A stretch of DNA of 64,000 bases from Mycobacterium ahvazicum (GCF_900176255.2 NZ_FXEG02000005.1:620001-684000), one strand, 5' to 3'. Shown: positions 46,788 through 56,545, counted from the stretch's first letter. Notes: a model not told the origin generated them from the letters alone. Numbers and translations: made by a program.

Positions 46788-47690
46788 ATGCCCGACTTGA
46801 GCCGTCGCGCGGTGCTCAGTCTTGGTGCCAGCGCGGCTATAGGAGCAGCGGGCGCGTTTGCGCTCGACAACCTATTACACACCAGGACAACTCGCAGCAT
46901 CCCGGTTTCGAGCGCCAGCACGCAGGTTCCGTTGGCGCCGTCGACCGCGCCGCTGGAACCGGCCCCTGCCGGGGACCCGGCGCCGACGATGACAACGGGT
47001 GCTTTCACCTCCGCGGCGCGGGGCGGGATATCGACGAACTGGGCGATCGCCCGGCCACCGGGACAGACCAAGGCACTGCGTCCGGTTATCGCCCTGCACG
47101 GCAAGGGCAGTGATGCGGCCACGGTCATGGCCGGCGGTGTCGAGCAGGGTCTGGCGCAGGCCGTCAACGCGGGGCTGCCGCCGTTCGCGGTCGTCGCCGT
47201 CGACGGCGGGGGCGGCTACTGGCACAAGCGGTCGTCGGGCGAAGACTCCGGTGCGATGGTGCTGGACGAGCTGATTCCGATGCTGGACAGCCAGCGGCTG
47301 GACACCTCGCGGGTGGCATTCCTGGGCTGGTCGATGGGCGGCTACGGCGCGCTGCTGCTCGGCGGCCGGCTCGGACCGGCGCGCACCGCGGCGATCTGCG
47401 CGGTGAGCCCGGCGTTGTGGATGTCATCCGGCGCGGCCGCACCCGGCGCTTTCGACGGACCCGACGACTTCGCGGCGAATTCGGTGTTCGGAATGCCGGC
47501 GCTGGCCTCCATTCCGATCCGGATCGACTGCGGCGACAGTGATCCCTTCTACGACGCGACCAAGCAGTTCATCGCTCAGTTGCCCCACCCGCCCGCAGGT
47601 GGTTTCTCGCCCGGCGGGCACAATCCCACGTTCTGGAGTTCGCAGCTACCGGCCGAACTGACCTGGATGGCACCGCTGCTGACGGCGTAG
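46788..47690 (+). CDS. Exported esterase with Tat-type signal
   Basis: 300 residues from ATG 46788, matching Rv0774c. DLSRRAVLSLGASAAIGAAG is a twin-arginine-like signal peptide, followed by a Ser/Pro/Ala-rich linker. The hydrolase domain has LHGKGSDAATVMAGG, the nucleophile elbow FLGWSMGGYGALLLGG (GxSxG) and CGDSDPFYD with a final GGHNPTFW His, so the Ser-Asp-His triad is complete. It belongs to the esterase D / mycolyltransferase-like superfamily. It probably acts outside the membrane on lipid esters. Starts at 46776 and 46779 are alternatives. Confidence 0.87.
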   Translation: MPDLSRRAVLSLGASAAIGAAGAFALDNLLHTRTTRSIPVSSASTQVPLAPSTAPLEPAPAGDPAPTMTTGAFTSAARGGISTNWAIARPPGQTKALRPVIALHGKGSDAATVMAGGVEQGLAQAVNAGLPPFAVVAVDGGGGYWHKRSSGEDSGAMVLDELIPMLDSQRLDTSRVAFLGWSMGGYGALLLGGRLGPARTAAICAVSPALWMSSGAAAPGAFDGPDDFAANSVFGMPALASIPIRIDCGDSDPFYDATKQFIAQLPHPPAGGFSPGGHNPTFWSSQLPAELTWMAPLLTA

Positions 47691-47696
47691 GCGCGC

Positions 47697-47702
47697 TACC
47701 CT
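47697..47702 (+). promoter_or_regulatory. -10 box for ggtA
   Basis: TACCCT ends 7 bases before GTG 47710, consistent with a leaderless ggtA transcript starting just after the esterase stop codon. Confidence 0.4.
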
Positions 47703-47709
47703 CGCGGAC

Positions 47710-49293
47710 GTGAGCACGCCGTTCGACTGGAACTTCCCCTACTCCTGGCCGCGCAAGCCCGTTCTGGGGTCGAACGTCGTGTGCACGTCGCAACCGCTCG
47801 CCGCCCAAGCCGGTCTTCGGATGCTCGCCGAGGGCGGCAGTGCCGCCGACGCGGCGATTGCCACCGCGATCACGCTGACCGTGGTGGAGCCGGTCTCCAA
47901 CGGCATCGGCTCAGACGCCTTCGCCATCGTCTGGGACGGCAAGCAGTTACACGGACTGAACGCATCCGGTCGCTCGCCGGCCGCATGGACCCCGGAGTAC
48001 TTCGGCGGCAAAGGTGTTCCCGTGCTGGGCTGGAATTCGGTGACCGTGCCGGGAGCGGTGTCGGCCTGGGTCGAGTTGCACGCCAAGTTCGGCAAACTCC
48101 CGTTCGAGCGCCTCTTCGAGCCGGCGATCTCCTACGGCCGCAACGGGTTCGCAGTGTCACCTACGATCGCGCAGCAATGGGCCGCACAGGTCCCGACGTT
48201 CGAATCGCAGCCGGGCTTCGCCGAGACGTTCCTGCCCGATGGGCGGGCGCCGAAACCCGGTGAGCGCGTGCGTCTTCCCGAGCACTCGGCAACACTGGAA
48301 AAGATCGCCGCGACCAGCGGTGAGGCGTTCTACCGCGGCGACCTGGCGGCCCAACTCGAAGCGCACGCGACGGCGCACGGCGGGGTATTGCGGGCCGGCG
48401 ACCTCGCCGCCCACCGCGCCGACTGGGTCGGCACGATTTCCGGAACCTATCGCGGCTACACCGTCCACGAGATACCGCCCAACTGCCAGGGCATCGTGGC
48501 GTTGATCGCGCTCGGAATCCTTGCGCACTTCGAGATGTCCTCGCTGCCAGTCGATTCCGCCGACAGCCTGCATCTGCAGATCGAAGCGCTCAAGCTGGCC
48601 TTCGCGGACGCGCAGGCCTACGTCTCCGACATCGACCACATGGCGATGCCCCCCGAGGACCTGCTGGACGCCGAGTACCTCAAGCAGCGGGCCGCGCTGA
48701 TCGACCGCGATCAGGCCCAGCCCGCATCGGCGGGCACCCCGGCGGGAGGCACCGTCTATCTCACCGCGGCCGACGCATCGGGGGTGATGGTGTCGATGAT
48801 CCAGTCGAACTACATGGGGTTCGGCTCCGGCGTGGTGGTGAGGGGCACCGGCATCTCACTGCAGAACCGCGGAGCGGGTTTCGTTGCAAATCAGGGACAT
48901 CCGAACCAAGTCGGGCCGAACAAGCGGCCGTACCAGACGATCATTCCGGGCTTCGTCACCAAGGACGGCGCGCCGGTCATGAGCTTCGGGGTCATGGGGG
49001 GTCCGATGCAGCCCCAGGGCCACGTGCAGGTGTTGGTCCGCATCGCCGATTACGGCCAGAATCCGCAGGCGGCCTGCGACGGCCCGCGGTTCCGCTGGTT
49101 GCAGGGCATGCAGGTGGCCTGCGAGCCGGCCTTCCCACCGGCGGCACTCGACGAGTTGCGCCGGCGCGGACACGACCTGCTCACCGTCGACGACTACAAC
49201 GCCTTCGGCAGCTGCCAGGCGATCTGGCGCCTCGACGACGGGTATCTCGCGGCCAGTGACCCACGCCGGGACGGGCAAGCCACCGCGTTCTAG
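47710..49293 (+). CDS. ggtA: Gamma-glutamyltransferase family protein
   Basis: 527 residues, matching Rv0773c. The family N-terminal block [20 protein letters not shown] and [13 protein letters not shown] are followed by [15 protein letters not shown] and [20 protein letters not shown]. There the Thr after GG is the likely autoprocessing nucleophile. No signal peptide is visible, so it is probably cytosolic, unlike E. coli Ggt. It transfers or hydrolyses gamma-glutamyl groups. Its end overlaps purD by 4 bases on the other strand. Confidence 0.9.
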   Translation: MSTPFDWNFPYSWPRKPVLGSNVVCTSQPLAAQAGLRMLAEGGSAADAAIATAITLTVVEPVSNGIGSDAFAIVWDGKQLHGLNASGRSPAAWTPEYFGGKGVPVLGWNSVTVPGAVSAWVELHAKFGKLPFERLFEPAISYGRNGFAVSPTIAQQWAAQVPTFESQPGFAETFLPDGRAPKPGERVRLPEHSATLEKIAATSGEAFYRGDLAAQLEAHATAHGGVLRAGDLAAHRADWVGTISGTYRGYTVHEIPPNCQGIVALIALGILAHFEMSSLPVDSADSLHLQIEALKLAFADAQAYVSDIDHMAMPPEDLLDAEYLKQRAALIDRDQAQPASAGTPAGGTVYLTAADASGVMVSMIQSNYMGFGSGVVVRGTGISLQNRGAGFVANQGHPNQVGPNKRPYQTIIPGFVTKDGAPVMSFGVMGGPMQPQGHVQVLVRIADYGQNPQAACDGPRFRWLQGMQVACEPAFPPAALDELRRRGHDLLTVDDYNAFGSCQAIWRLDDGYLAASDPRRDGQATAF

Positions 49294-50558
49294 ACGTGGA
49301 TTTTGCCCTCTTGGGCCAACAACCCGATATCGGTCCGGAAATGGCTGCCCGGCAACCGAATTGAGTCCAGGATCCGGTATGCCGCCGCGCGTGCGCCGGT
49401 CAGGTCGGCGCCGGTGCCGACCACCGACAGCACCCGTCCGCCCGACGAGACGATCGCGCCGTCATCGCGCCGCGCTGTGCCGGCATGGAGCACGCCGTCG
49501 GCTTCGGATCCGGTGATGACGTCGCCGACTCGCGGGCGCCCGGGATAGTTCTCGGCAGCCAGCACCACGGTCACGGCCGCACCGTCTTTCCAGCGCAACT
49601 CACCGAAGCCGGCCAGCGCACCGGTACTGGCGGCGTGCAGCAGCTGCCCGAGTGGTGACTCCAGCAGGGCCAACACCGCCTGGGTCTCCGGATCGCCGAA
49701 GCGGCAGTTGAATTCGACCACCGCTGGCCCCTTGGCAGTGATCGCGAGGCCGACATACAGCAGTCCGGAGAACGGGCAACCGCGCCGAACCATCTCGGCC
49801 GCAACGGGTTCGACGATCCCGCTGACGATGTCGCGGCACACATCGGCGGACAGCCACGGCAACGGCGCATAGGCACCCATGCCACCGGTGTTCGGGCCGG
49901 CGTCGCCGTCGCCCACCCGCTTGAAATCCTGCGCCGGCAGCAACGGCACCACCGTCTCGCCGTCGACCACACAGAACAGCGAAACCTCGGGCCCGTCGAG
50001 GAAGGACTCCAGCAACACGGGATGACCGGACTCGAGCAAGCTCGCGCCATGGGCGCGGGCGACGTCGCGATCGGGCGTGACTACCACGCCCTTACCGGCT
50101 GCCAGGGCATCGTCCTTGACCACCCAGGCCCGGTCACCCGCGGGCGGCCCGAAGCGACCGAGGGCCGCGTCCAAATGCGCCGGATTGTCCACGATTTCGC
50201 TCGAAGCGGTCCGCACCCCGGCGGCCGCCATGACCTCCTTGGCGAACGCCTTCGATCCCTCGATGCGAGCCGCGTCCTTGCTGGGGCCGAAGCAGGCGAT
50301 GCCGGCGGCGCGCACGGCGTCGGCGACCCCGAGCACCAGCGGCACCTCAGGTCCGATGACGACAAGGTCGGCACCGACCTCGCGGGCCAGCGCGACGACG
50401 TCCGCACCGGAGGTGATGTCGACATCGTGCTGCTCGGCCAACCTGCCGGTGCCGGCATTGCCGGGAGCGATGGCCAGCCCCGTGACCTGCGGATCTCTAC
50501 TGAGAGCCAGCAGCAGGGCATGTTCACGGGCACCGGAGCCGATCACCAGAACGCGCAC
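49290..50558 (-). CDS. purD: Phosphoribosylamine-glycine ligase (GAR synthetase)
   Basis: 422 residues. PurD joins 5-phosphoribosylamine and glycine with ATP, the step after Pur[21 protein letters not shown] is the N-terminal Rossmann-like motif, and the ATP-grasp domain shows [45 protein letters not shown] and [18 protein letters not shown]. Length is normal. Its own promoter should lie in the short spacer after the MarR gene, but I could not define it. Confidence 0.97.
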   Translation of the reverse strand: MRVLVIGSGAREHALLLALSRDPQVTGLAIAPGNAGTGRLAEQHDVDITSGADVVALAREVGADLVVIGPEVPLVLGVADAVRAAGIACFGPSKDAARIEGSKAFAKEVMAAAGVRTASSEIVDNPAHLDAALGRFGPPAGDRAWVVKDDALAAGKGVVVTPDRDVARAHGASLLESGHPVLLESFLDGPEVSLFCVVDGETVVPLLPAQDFKRVGDGDAGPNTGGMGAYAPLPWLSADVCRDIVSGIVEPVAAEMVRRGCPFSGLLYVGLAITAKGPAVVEFNCRFGDPETQAVLALLESPLGQLLHAASTGALAGFGELRWKDGAAVTVVLAAENYPGRPRVGDVITGSEADGVLHAGTARRDDGAIVSSGGRVLSVVGTGADLTGARAAAYRILDSIRLPGSHFRTDIGLLAQEGKIHV

Positions 50559-50583
50559 GACAGGTCAGACTAGCGGCACGGCG

Positions 50584-50991
50584 TTACAGGATCCTCTCGA
50601 GCAGGTTTTTGAGGTCCTTTTGCTGCGTTGCCGTCAGGCGCCCAAGGCGCTTGTTGAACTCGGCGGACAGCAACGCCAACCCTTTCGCGGCAGCTTGGCG
50701 CCCGGCCGGGGTGAGCAGCAGCCGATGGCGGCGCAAATCCGCCGGGTCGATCTCCCGGCGCACGAACCCGGCGGCCTCGAGTCGCTTCAGGTACAACGTC
50801 ACCGTCGCCTTGGGCATGCTCAGCGCGGCTGCCAACTCGGCCGGGTAGGGATGTTCGTCGATCTCGGCGAGCAGGAACAGCTCTTTGGACTCCAGCCCCA
50901 GCGCACAGATGTCGGCCTCGGCGCACGATATGACCGAGAGCAGTACCCGATAGTTCAGTGACCAGATCTTGGCCGCATCAACCGCAGACAT
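50584..50991 (-). CDS. MarR-family regulator
   Basis: 135 residues. A winged-helix core, YPAELAAALSMPKATVTLYLKRLE followed by the wing REIDPADLRRHRLLLTPAGR, is typical MarR. The recognition helix is PKATVTLYLKRL. Two Cys occur in SCAEADICALG and could sense oxidants, which is speculative. It is divergent from the aldo-keto reductase, and repeats in the 81-base spacer look like its binding sites. Confidence 0.92.
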   Translation of the reverse strand: MSAVDAAKIWSLNYRVLLSVISCAEADICALGLESKELFLLAEIDEHPYPAELAAALSMPKATVTLYLKRLEAAGFVRREIDPADLRRHRLLLTPAGRQAAAKGLALLSAEFNKRLGRLTATQQKDLKNLLERIL

Positions 50992-51005
50992 CGACTTGCC
51001 AGATC

Positions 51006-51056
51006 GTTCAGCTGTGAACTAGTTTGGTAATGAACAATCTCATAAGCGAACAATCT
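51006..51056. promoter_or_regulatory. Candidate MarR operators
   Basis: A palindrome GTTCA-GCTG-TGAAC (51006-51019) is followed by two direct GAACAATCT repeats (51032-51040 and 51048-51056) with 16-base spacing. All lie in the divergent MarR/aldo-keto reductase spacer, so they probably control both genes. Confidence 0.55.
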
Positions 51057-51072
51057 ACCAGGAGTGGCCATC

Positions 51073-52158
51073 ATGCCTCTGGATCAATACGTGACACTCG
51101 GACGGTCCGGCTTGCGCGTCAGCCCCCTGTGCCTGGGCGCGATGACGTTCGGTGAAGACCTCGGCTGGGGTACCAGCGTGGAAGAGTCGCAGCAGATCAT
51201 CGATCGCTACACCGAACTCGGCGGCAACTTCATCGACACCGCCAACTTCTACACCCGCAGCCACTCCGAAAAAATCATCGGCGACCACGTCGGACGCCAC
51301 GCGGCGCGGCGCGATCGCCTGGTGATCGCGACGAAGTTCAGCGGCAATCTGTACCCCGGTGACCCCAATGGTGGTGGCGCGGGCCGCAAATCGCTGATCA
51401 ATGCCTGCGAAAACTCGTTGCGGCGCTTGCAGACCGACTACATCGACCTGTACTGGCTGCACATGTGGGACGTCAACACCCCCATCGAGGAGACGATGGG
51501 AGCGCTGGACGATCTCGTCGCGGCCGGCAAGGTCCGCTACATCGGGGTGTCGGACACCCCGGCGTGGAAGATCGTCGAAGCCAACCTGATCGCCAAGTTC
51601 CGCGGCTGGTCGTCATTCATCGGCCTGCAGGTCGAGTACTCGCTGCTGGAACGCACGATCGAACAGGAACTGGTGCCGATGGCCGGCGAATTCGGCCTGG
51701 GCATCACGCCGTGGTCACCGCTGAAGGGCGGCGTGCTCAGCGGCAAGTACACCCGGCAAAACGCGGGACAGCACAACGCCGATCGCGGTGCGATGGTTGG
51801 TGCATTCCTCAACGACAAGACCTACGCGCTGATCGACGAACTCGAGGCCATCGCCCAGGCGCACGAGACCAACGTTGCCAGTGTCGCGCTGGCGTGGGTG
51901 GGCGCACAGCCCGCCGTCTCGTCGATCATCATTGGGGCACGCAGACTCTCGCAGCTCGACGACAATGTCCGCGCGGTCGACGTGGACCTCACCGATGACG
52001 AACTGACTCGGTTGACCAAACTGACCAAGCCGAGACTCGGTTTCCCGCAAGGCATGATGGACATGGCGCCAGGGATCATCCAAGGCGGAACCACGGTCAA
52101 CGGTGTCTACGGAGCGCCCTCCGAATACGTGATGCCCGAAGGTGGCCAGCCGTACTGA
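51073..52158 (+). CDS. Aldo-keto reductase
   Basis: 361 residues from ATG 51073, with AGGAG 8 bases upstream; the upstream GTG 51064 overlaps that ribosome site. The catalytic tetrad is visible: Asp and Tyr in FIDTANFYTRSHSEKIIG, Lys in VIATKFSGNL, and His in LYWLHMWDVNTPIEE. The NADP-binding tail is ISSIIIGARRLSQLDDN. It resembles YajO/Tas-type reductases. The substrate is unknown; control by MarR suggests an aldehyde or xenobiotic. It converges with the CMD gene. Confidence 0.92.
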   Translation: MPLDQYVTLGRSGLRVSPLCLGAMTFGEDLGWGTSVEESQQIIDRYTELGGNFIDTANFYTRSHSEKIIGDHVGRHAARRDRLVIATKFSGNLYPGDPNGGGAGRKSLINACENSLRRLQTDYIDLYWLHMWDVNTPIEETMGALDDLVAAGKVRYIGVSDTPAWKIVEANLIAKFRGWSSFIGLQVEYSLLERTIEQELVPMAGEFGLGITPWSPLKGGVLSGKYTRQNAGQHNADRGAMVGAFLNDKTYALIDELEAIAQAHETNVASVALAWVGAQPAVSSIIIGARRLSQLDDNVRAVDVDLTDDELTRLTKLTKPRLGFPQGMMDMAPGIIQGGTTVNGVYGAPSEYVMPEGGQPY

Positions 52159-52167
52159 GTAAGCGGG

Positions 52168-52596
52168 TCAGTCGCCCGAGTGCATCTTCAGCGCGGCGTC
52201 CACGTTGGCCTTCTTGTCCTCGCCGGCACCCTTGGCCGCGGCCTTCTTGCGCTTTGCGACGACGGCCGATACCGCGCCGTTGAGCGCGGAGCCCAGCGGA
52301 AAGCCGAGGTAGTGGGTGAGGAAAACGGCCATCTCCTTGAGCTCGTCCTCGCTGAGTTCGCCGTTGAGCAGTGCCGCGTTGATCTGGATCTCGGCCAGGT
52401 CGCGGCTGCCAACCGCGGTCACCGCCGTCAACGTCATGATGCGCTTGTCTCGCATCGACAGGCCGGGCCGGTTCCAGATGTCGCCGAACAGATGATCAAC
52501 TGTCAGGTCGAAGTAAGCGTCGCCCTCGATGTTGGGCATCTCCCACCCGTAGACCTCGTTCATTTTTTCGAGGCCCTTGCGGCGCAGTTCGTCCAT
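52168..52596 (-). CDS. Carboxymuconolactone decarboxylase-like (AhpD fold) protein
   Basis: 142 residues, corresponding to Rv0771. The CMD region runs from VDHLFGDIWNRPGLSMRDKRI through SRDLAEIQINAALLNGELSEDEL. There is no C-x-x-C pair, so it is not an AhpD-type peroxidatic protein. A Lys/Ala-rich tail follows (AKRKKAAAKGAGEDKKANVD). It is the last gene of the ALDH-SDR-dehydrogenase operon, its ATG directly after the TAA of the previous gene's neighbour frame (TAAATG arrangement on the minus strand). The substrate is unknown. Confidence 0.85.
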   Translation of the reverse strand: MDELRRKGLEKMNEVYGWEMPNIEGDAYFDLTVDHLFGDIWNRPGLSMRDKRIMTLTAVTAVGSRDLAEIQINAALLNGELSEDELKEMAVFLTHYLGFPLGSALNGAVSAVVAKRKKAAAKGAGEDKKANVDAALKMHSGD

Positions 52597-53451
52597 TTAC
52601 GTCTCTTTCTCTGTGTGCGGCACCCCGAGGCCGGCGGCCAACCCCTCATACGCCAACTGGGCCAGCGGCAGGTCGACGGACACGGATTCTCCGAGGGCCA
52701 ACGCCAGGCTCAAGTCCTTCTCGCCGAGCCCGCGAGTGTGCAGGAAGGGCTCGTACAGGAAGTTGCCCGGCTCAAGGTCTTTCATGTCTTCGCGCACCAT
52801 GATCGCGCCGGGGCCACTGGTGAGCGCGTCGGTGTGGCGGACCACCCGGCCCAGCGTCTGCAGATCCAGCCCCGCCGCCTCGGCGAGTTTCATCGCCTCG
52901 CAGGCCGCGACGTACGAGGTGAACGTCAACATGTTGCGCGCCAGCTTCATTCGGGTGCCCGCACCCGGCTCGCCGGCATGGACGACCATCGCCGCCCAGT
53001 GCTTGAACGCCGGTTTGATCCGCTCGTATACCTCGCGATCGGCGCCCACCATCGTGGCGAGCTTGCCTTCCGCCGCGGCGGCCGCCCCGCCGCTGACGGG
53101 CGCGTCGACGATATGAATGCCCTGCGGTTTGAGTTCGGCCGCCAGCTCTACAGCGGTGGTGTCGCTGATCGTCGAATGGATTGCAATGACGGTACCCGGC
53201 TTGGCATGTGCGGCCAACTCCGCGACGACCTCACGCACCTGGGCGTCGTTGAGCACGGTGATGTGGATGATGTCGGCGGCCGCGATGTCGGCGACGCTGT
53301 CGGCGATGCCGGCACCCTTCTCGACCAGTGGCGTCATCGCCTCGGTGCGGATGTCGTAAACCGTCACCCCGCCAGGCCATTCGGTCATCTTCGTGGCCAT
53401 CGGCGCGCCCATGTTCCCCAGCCCGATGTACCCCAGCCTGAGATCGGTCAT
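52597..53451 (-). CDS. 3-hydroxyisobutyrate dehydrogenase-family protein
   Basis: 284 residues from ATG 53451, corresponding to Rv0770. The NAD motif LGYIGLGNMGAPMATKM is N-terminal, then DAPVSGGAAAAAEGKL (substrate-binding), then GAGTRMKLARNML, where Lys is the catalytic residue, as in beta-hydroxyacid dehydrogenases. It reduces or oxidises a short hydroxy acid; the exact one is unknown. The start overlaps the SDR stop by 4 bases (ATGA). Confidence 0.92.
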   Translation of the reverse strand: MTDLRLGYIGLGNMGAPMATKMTEWPGGVTVYDIRTEAMTPLVEKGAGIADSVADIAAADIIHITVLNDAQVREVVAELAAHAKPGTVIAIHSTISDTTAVELAAELKPQGIHIVDAPVSGGAAAAAEGKLATMVGADREVYERIKPAFKHWAAMVVHAGEPGAGTRMKLARNMLTFTSYVAACEAMKLAEAAGLDLQTLGRVVRHTDALTSGPGAIMVREDMKDLEPGNFLYEPFLHTRGLGEKDLSLALALGESVSVDLPLAQLAYEGLAAGLGVPHTEKET

Positions 53452-54197
53452 GACCGGAAGATCTGTCCGCCGTCGACGTTGAAGATCTGCCCGGTGATCC
53501 AGGACGCCTCGTCCGATAGCAGGAACAGGCACATGCCGACGAGATCCTCCGGCTGTCCCATGCGCGACAAGGGAATTCCCTTGATGATGTCGGCAACCAT
53601 CTCCTGCGGCGTGGTGGACCGGTTGGCCTCGGTGTCGATCGGACCCGGCGCGATGGCGTTGATCCGAATATTCTGGCCCCCGAGTTCGGTGGCCAGCTGC
53701 TGGGTGAGTCCGTTGATTCCGACCTTGGCCAACCCGTAGAAGTTCGAGTACAGCCAGGCTGCGGTGGACGACTGGTTGACGATTGCTCCGCCGCCACGTT
53801 TGGCCATCTTCTTGTAGACCGCGCGGGTGCACCACAGCGCACCGTCGAGGTTCACGCTCATGAACTTCTTGTAGTACTCAGGGTCGACGGTGATCAGGAA
53901 GTCGAGCTTCATGCCGCCGAAGATCGCCGCGTTGTTCACCAGGTAGTCGATGCCGCCGAACTCGGCCAGGGTGCGGTCGGCCATCTCCTTGGCAGACGCC
54001 GGATCCGACACGTCGACGGGCAGGGCCGGCGCGGTGCCGCCCTCCCCCTTAACCCCGTCGGCCCCCTTCTCGGCACCCGCCACGTTGATGTCCGCAACAA
54101 CCACGGCCGCTCCCTCACGGGCCAGCGCCTCGACGTAGGCCTGACCAATGCCACCGCCCGATCCGGTGACGATGGCGACCTTGTTCTCAAATCTCAT
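53448..54197 (-). CDS. Short-chain dehydrogenase/reductase
   Basis: 249 residues from ATG 54197, with GAGGAG upstream, matching Rv0769. Motifs: VAIVTGSGGGIGQAYVEAL (NAD(P) binding), DYLVNNAAIFGG, NQSSTAAW (Ser), FYGLAKVGINGL (Tyr and Lys) and the C-terminal WITGQIFNVDGG. It is the second gene after the aldehyde dehydrogenase and is translationally coupled to the hydroxyacid dehydrogenase. The substrate is unknown. Confidence 0.93.
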   Translation of the reverse strand: MRFENKVAIVTGSGGGIGQAYVEALAREGAAVVVADINVAGAEKGADGVKGEGGTAPALPVDVSDPASAKEMADRTLAEFGGIDYLVNNAAIFGGMKLDFLITVDPEYYKKFMSVNLDGALWCTRAVYKKMAKRGGGAIVNQSSTAAWLYSNFYGLAKVGINGLTQQLATELGGQNIRINAIAPGPIDTEANRSTTPQEMVADIIKGIPLSRMGQPEDLVGMCLFLLSDEASWITGQIFNVDGGQIFRS

Positions 54198-54216
54198 GTT
54201 CTTCAAGCTCCTCTGG

Positions 54217-55683
54217 TTAAACCGCTGTCGCAATCGTCTTGGTTTCCAAGTACTCCTCGAACCCGGCCAGACCCATTTCGCGGCCGTTCCCGGATTGCTT
54301 GTACCCGCCGAACGGCGCATCGGCCGAATACCACACGCCGCCATTGACATTGATGGTTCCGGCGCGCACCCGCGCGGCAGCCCGGGCGGCCCGCTCCGGA
54401 TCGGCGCCGAACACGGTGCCCGACAACCCGTAGGGCGAGTCGTTGGCTATACGCACGGCGTCGTCGTCACCATCGTGCGCGATCACCGTCAGGACCGGTC
54501 CAAAGATCTCCTCGCGTGCGACGCGGGCGTCGTTGCCCAGACCGGCGATCAGGGTGGGCTCGATGAAGAAGCCAACCTCGCGGTCGGCCGGGCGGCCGCC
54601 TCCGCAGGCGAACGTCCCGCCCTCGGCGATCGCCGAGTCGAGGTAACCCTGGATCCGATCCCGCTGACGCGCGGAAATCACCGGCCCGCAGATGGTTCCG
54701 GGGTCGGTGGGATCGCCGGCTTTGATACCGCCCATCGTCGCAGCCGCGATGGAGACGGCTTCGTCGTACTTGGCCCGCGGTACCACCAGACGAGTGGTGA
54801 TCGCGCAGCCTTGGCCGGCGTGCATGCACACCGAGAAGCCCGCCACCCCCACCGCTCCGGCCAGGTCGGCGTCGTCAAGGACGATGAACGCCGACTTGCC
54901 GCCCAGTTCGAGGAAAACCCTCTTGATGGTCGCGGCGCCGTCGGCCATCACGGCGCGGCCGGTGGCCGTCGATCCGGTGAACGAAACCATGTCCACCCGA
55001 GGGTCTTTGGACAACATCGCACCCACACTGTGGTCGCTGGAGGTGACGACGTTGATCACACCCGCGGGGAAGTCGGTGTGCTCGGCGATCAGCTCGCCCA
55101 ATACGGCGGCACACCAAGGAGTGTCAGGAGCCGGCTTCAGGACGACGGTATTGCCGGCCGCCAGGGCTGGCCCGATCTTGGCGAGGTTGATCTGGTGCGG
55201 AAAGTTCCACGGCGTGATGGCACCGACGACCCCGACTGCCTCGCGCGCGATGGTGCGCCGGGTGGGGATACCCATCGGCTTGGCCTCGCCGAGATCCTGG
55301 TTGTACTCATAGGATTCGGCAGTATCGGCCGCGAACGCCAGGTCGTTGACCGGGACTTCGAGCTGCGCGATCGCGGTAAGCATACGCGGCGCGCCGACCT
55401 CGGCGATGGTCATGTCGCGCAGCTCTTCAAGATGCTGCTGCATCGCCTCGCGCAGCTGGCGCACACACCGCACGCGCAGCTCGGTGTCGCGCGACCAGTC
55501 CGTCTCGTCGAAGGCGCGGCGCGCGGCATCGATCGCGCGGCTCATGTCGTCGGTGTCGGCGTCCGCCGCGACGCCCAGCACTTCCTCCGTCGCCGGATTG
55601 ATCGTCGGGAAGGTACCGGCTCCGCCAGGCGACATCTTGCCGTCGATGAAGAGTTCACTCACGCCGTCGGCCAACAAGGCCAT
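54217..55683 (-). CDS. aldA: NAD-dependent aldehyde dehydrogenase
   Basis: 488 residues, matching Rv0768. Catalytic Glu is in VFLELGGKSAFIVLDDAD and catalytic Cys in CMHAGQGCAITTRLVVPR. Also seen are GVVGAITPWNFPHQINLAK, SFTGSTATGRAV, and EIFGPVLTVIAHDGDDDAVR. It oxidises an aldehyde to its acid with NAD. It heads the four-gene minus-strand operon and is divergent from the TetR gene across GGACA-N2-TGTCC palindromes. Confidence 0.93.
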   Translation of the reverse strand: MALLADGVSELFIDGKMSPGGAGTFPTINPATEEVLGVAADADTDDMSRAIDAARRAFDETDWSRDTELRVRCVRQLREAMQQHLEELRDMTIAEVGAPRMLTAIAQLEVPVNDLAFAADTAESYEYNQDLGEAKPMGIPTRRTIAREAVGVVGAITPWNFPHQINLAKIGPALAAGNTVVLKPAPDTPWCAAVLGELIAEHTDFPAGVINVVTSSDHSVGAMLSKDPRVDMVSFTGSTATGRAVMADGAATIKRVFLELGGKSAFIVLDDADLAGAVGVAGFSVCMHAGQGCAITTRLVVPRAKYDEAVSIAAATMGGIKAGDPTDPGTICGPVISARQRDRIQGYLDSAIAEGGTFACGGGRPADREVGFFIEPTLIAGLGNDARVAREEIFGPVLTVIAHDGDDDAVRIANDSPYGLSGTVFGADPERAARAAARVRAGTINVNGGVWYSADAPFGGYKQSGNGREMGLAGFEEYLETKTIATAV

Positions 55684-55742
55684 CTCTCGCTCCCGTCTAT
55701 GGGTGGCAAATCCAAGGGGTGATTCGACACGCCCATTCGAAT

Positions 55743-55754
55743 GGACAGTTGTCC
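55743..55754. promoter_or_regulatory. GGACA-N2-TGTCC operator near the aldA promoter
   Basis: GGACA-GT-TGTCC, 60 bases upstream of the aldA start. The same half-sites recur at 55901-55912 next to the TetR start, so this is a good candidate for the divergently encoded TetR protein. A 12-bp palindrome CCATTCGAATGG (55733-55744) partly overlaps it. Confidence 0.6.
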
Positions 55755-55900
55755 GATAATGCCCCCAGGCACCATAGCTGTCGGTCCATCAGCGGTGCAA
55801 GAGCCGATCTCCAAACCGACGGCATACCGCAGCATAAATGCTCATTAACCAGCCGATTTGATCGGCGGGCTTGCTTCGCGTCCCTGCTGTCCGATAGCTT

Positions 55901-55912
55901 GGACATGTGTCC
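55901..55912. promoter_or_regulatory. GGACA-N2-TGTCC operator at the TetR start codon
   Basis: GGACA-TG-TGTCC overlaps the GTG start at 55907. A further TGTCC half-site lies at 55888-55892. Binding here would block translation start or early transcription, typical of TetR self-repression. Confidence 0.55.
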
Positions 55913-56545
55913 AGCGATGCCCTGGTTACAGTCACAGCCCAGAACGGGCAATCAAGCGGTCAGGCGCCGCGCAATCGCCGCCAAGAGGAGACTTTCCGCA
56001 AGGTGCTTGCCGCCGGCATCGAACCCCTGCGCGAGAAGTCGTACGCCGCCCTGACGGTGCGAGCGGTCGCGGCCCGGGCCAAAGTGGCCCCCGCCACCGC
56101 CTACACCTACTTCTCGTCGAAAAACCACTTGATCGCCGAGGTGTATCTGGACCTGGTGCAACAGGTCCCGTTCTTCACCGATGTCAACGACCCCATGCCC
56201 GTTCGGGTGGACAAGGTGTTGCGCCACCTGGCGTTGGTGGTCGCCGACGAACCCGAGGTCGGCGCCGCGTGCACGATCGCGCTACTCGGCGGAAGCGCCG
56301 ATCCCGCGGTGGGCGCCGCGCGGGACCGCATCGGTGCGGAGATCCACCGTCGCATCGCGACGGCCATCGGGCCAGGCGCCGACGCCAGCACGGTGTCCGC
56401 GCTCGAAATGACATTCTTCGGCGCACTGGTACAAGCCGCCAGTGGCCAGTTCACCTATCACCAGATCGCCGACCGGTTGGCCTATGTCGTCAGTCTGATC
56501 CTGCCCGGCACCGGGGAGACGAGCCAGGAGACAAGAACCAAATGA
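55907..56545 (+). CDS. TetR-family regulator of the cyp123-cyp51 operon
   Basis: 212 residues from GTG 55907, matching Rv0767c. TetR helix-turn-helix: FRKVLAAGIEPLREKSYAAL, then VAARAKVAPATAYTYFSSKNHL. A basic stretch RNRRQEE precedes it. It heads the plus-strand P450 operon and overlaps cyp123 by 4 bases (ATGA). Because the GTG lies inside a palindrome, a start a few codons downstream is possible, but no better one is seen. It probably represses both divergent operons. Confidence 0.9.
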   Translation: MSSDALVTVTAQNGQSSGQAPRNRRQEETFRKVLAAGIEPLREKSYAALTVRAVAARAKVAPATAYTYFSSKNHLIAEVYLDLVQQVPFFTDVNDPMPVRVDKVLRHLALVVADEPEVGAACTIALLGGSADPAVGAARDRIGAEIHRRIATAIGPGADASTVSALEMTFFGALVQAASGQFTYHQIADRLAYVVSLILPGTGETSQETRTK

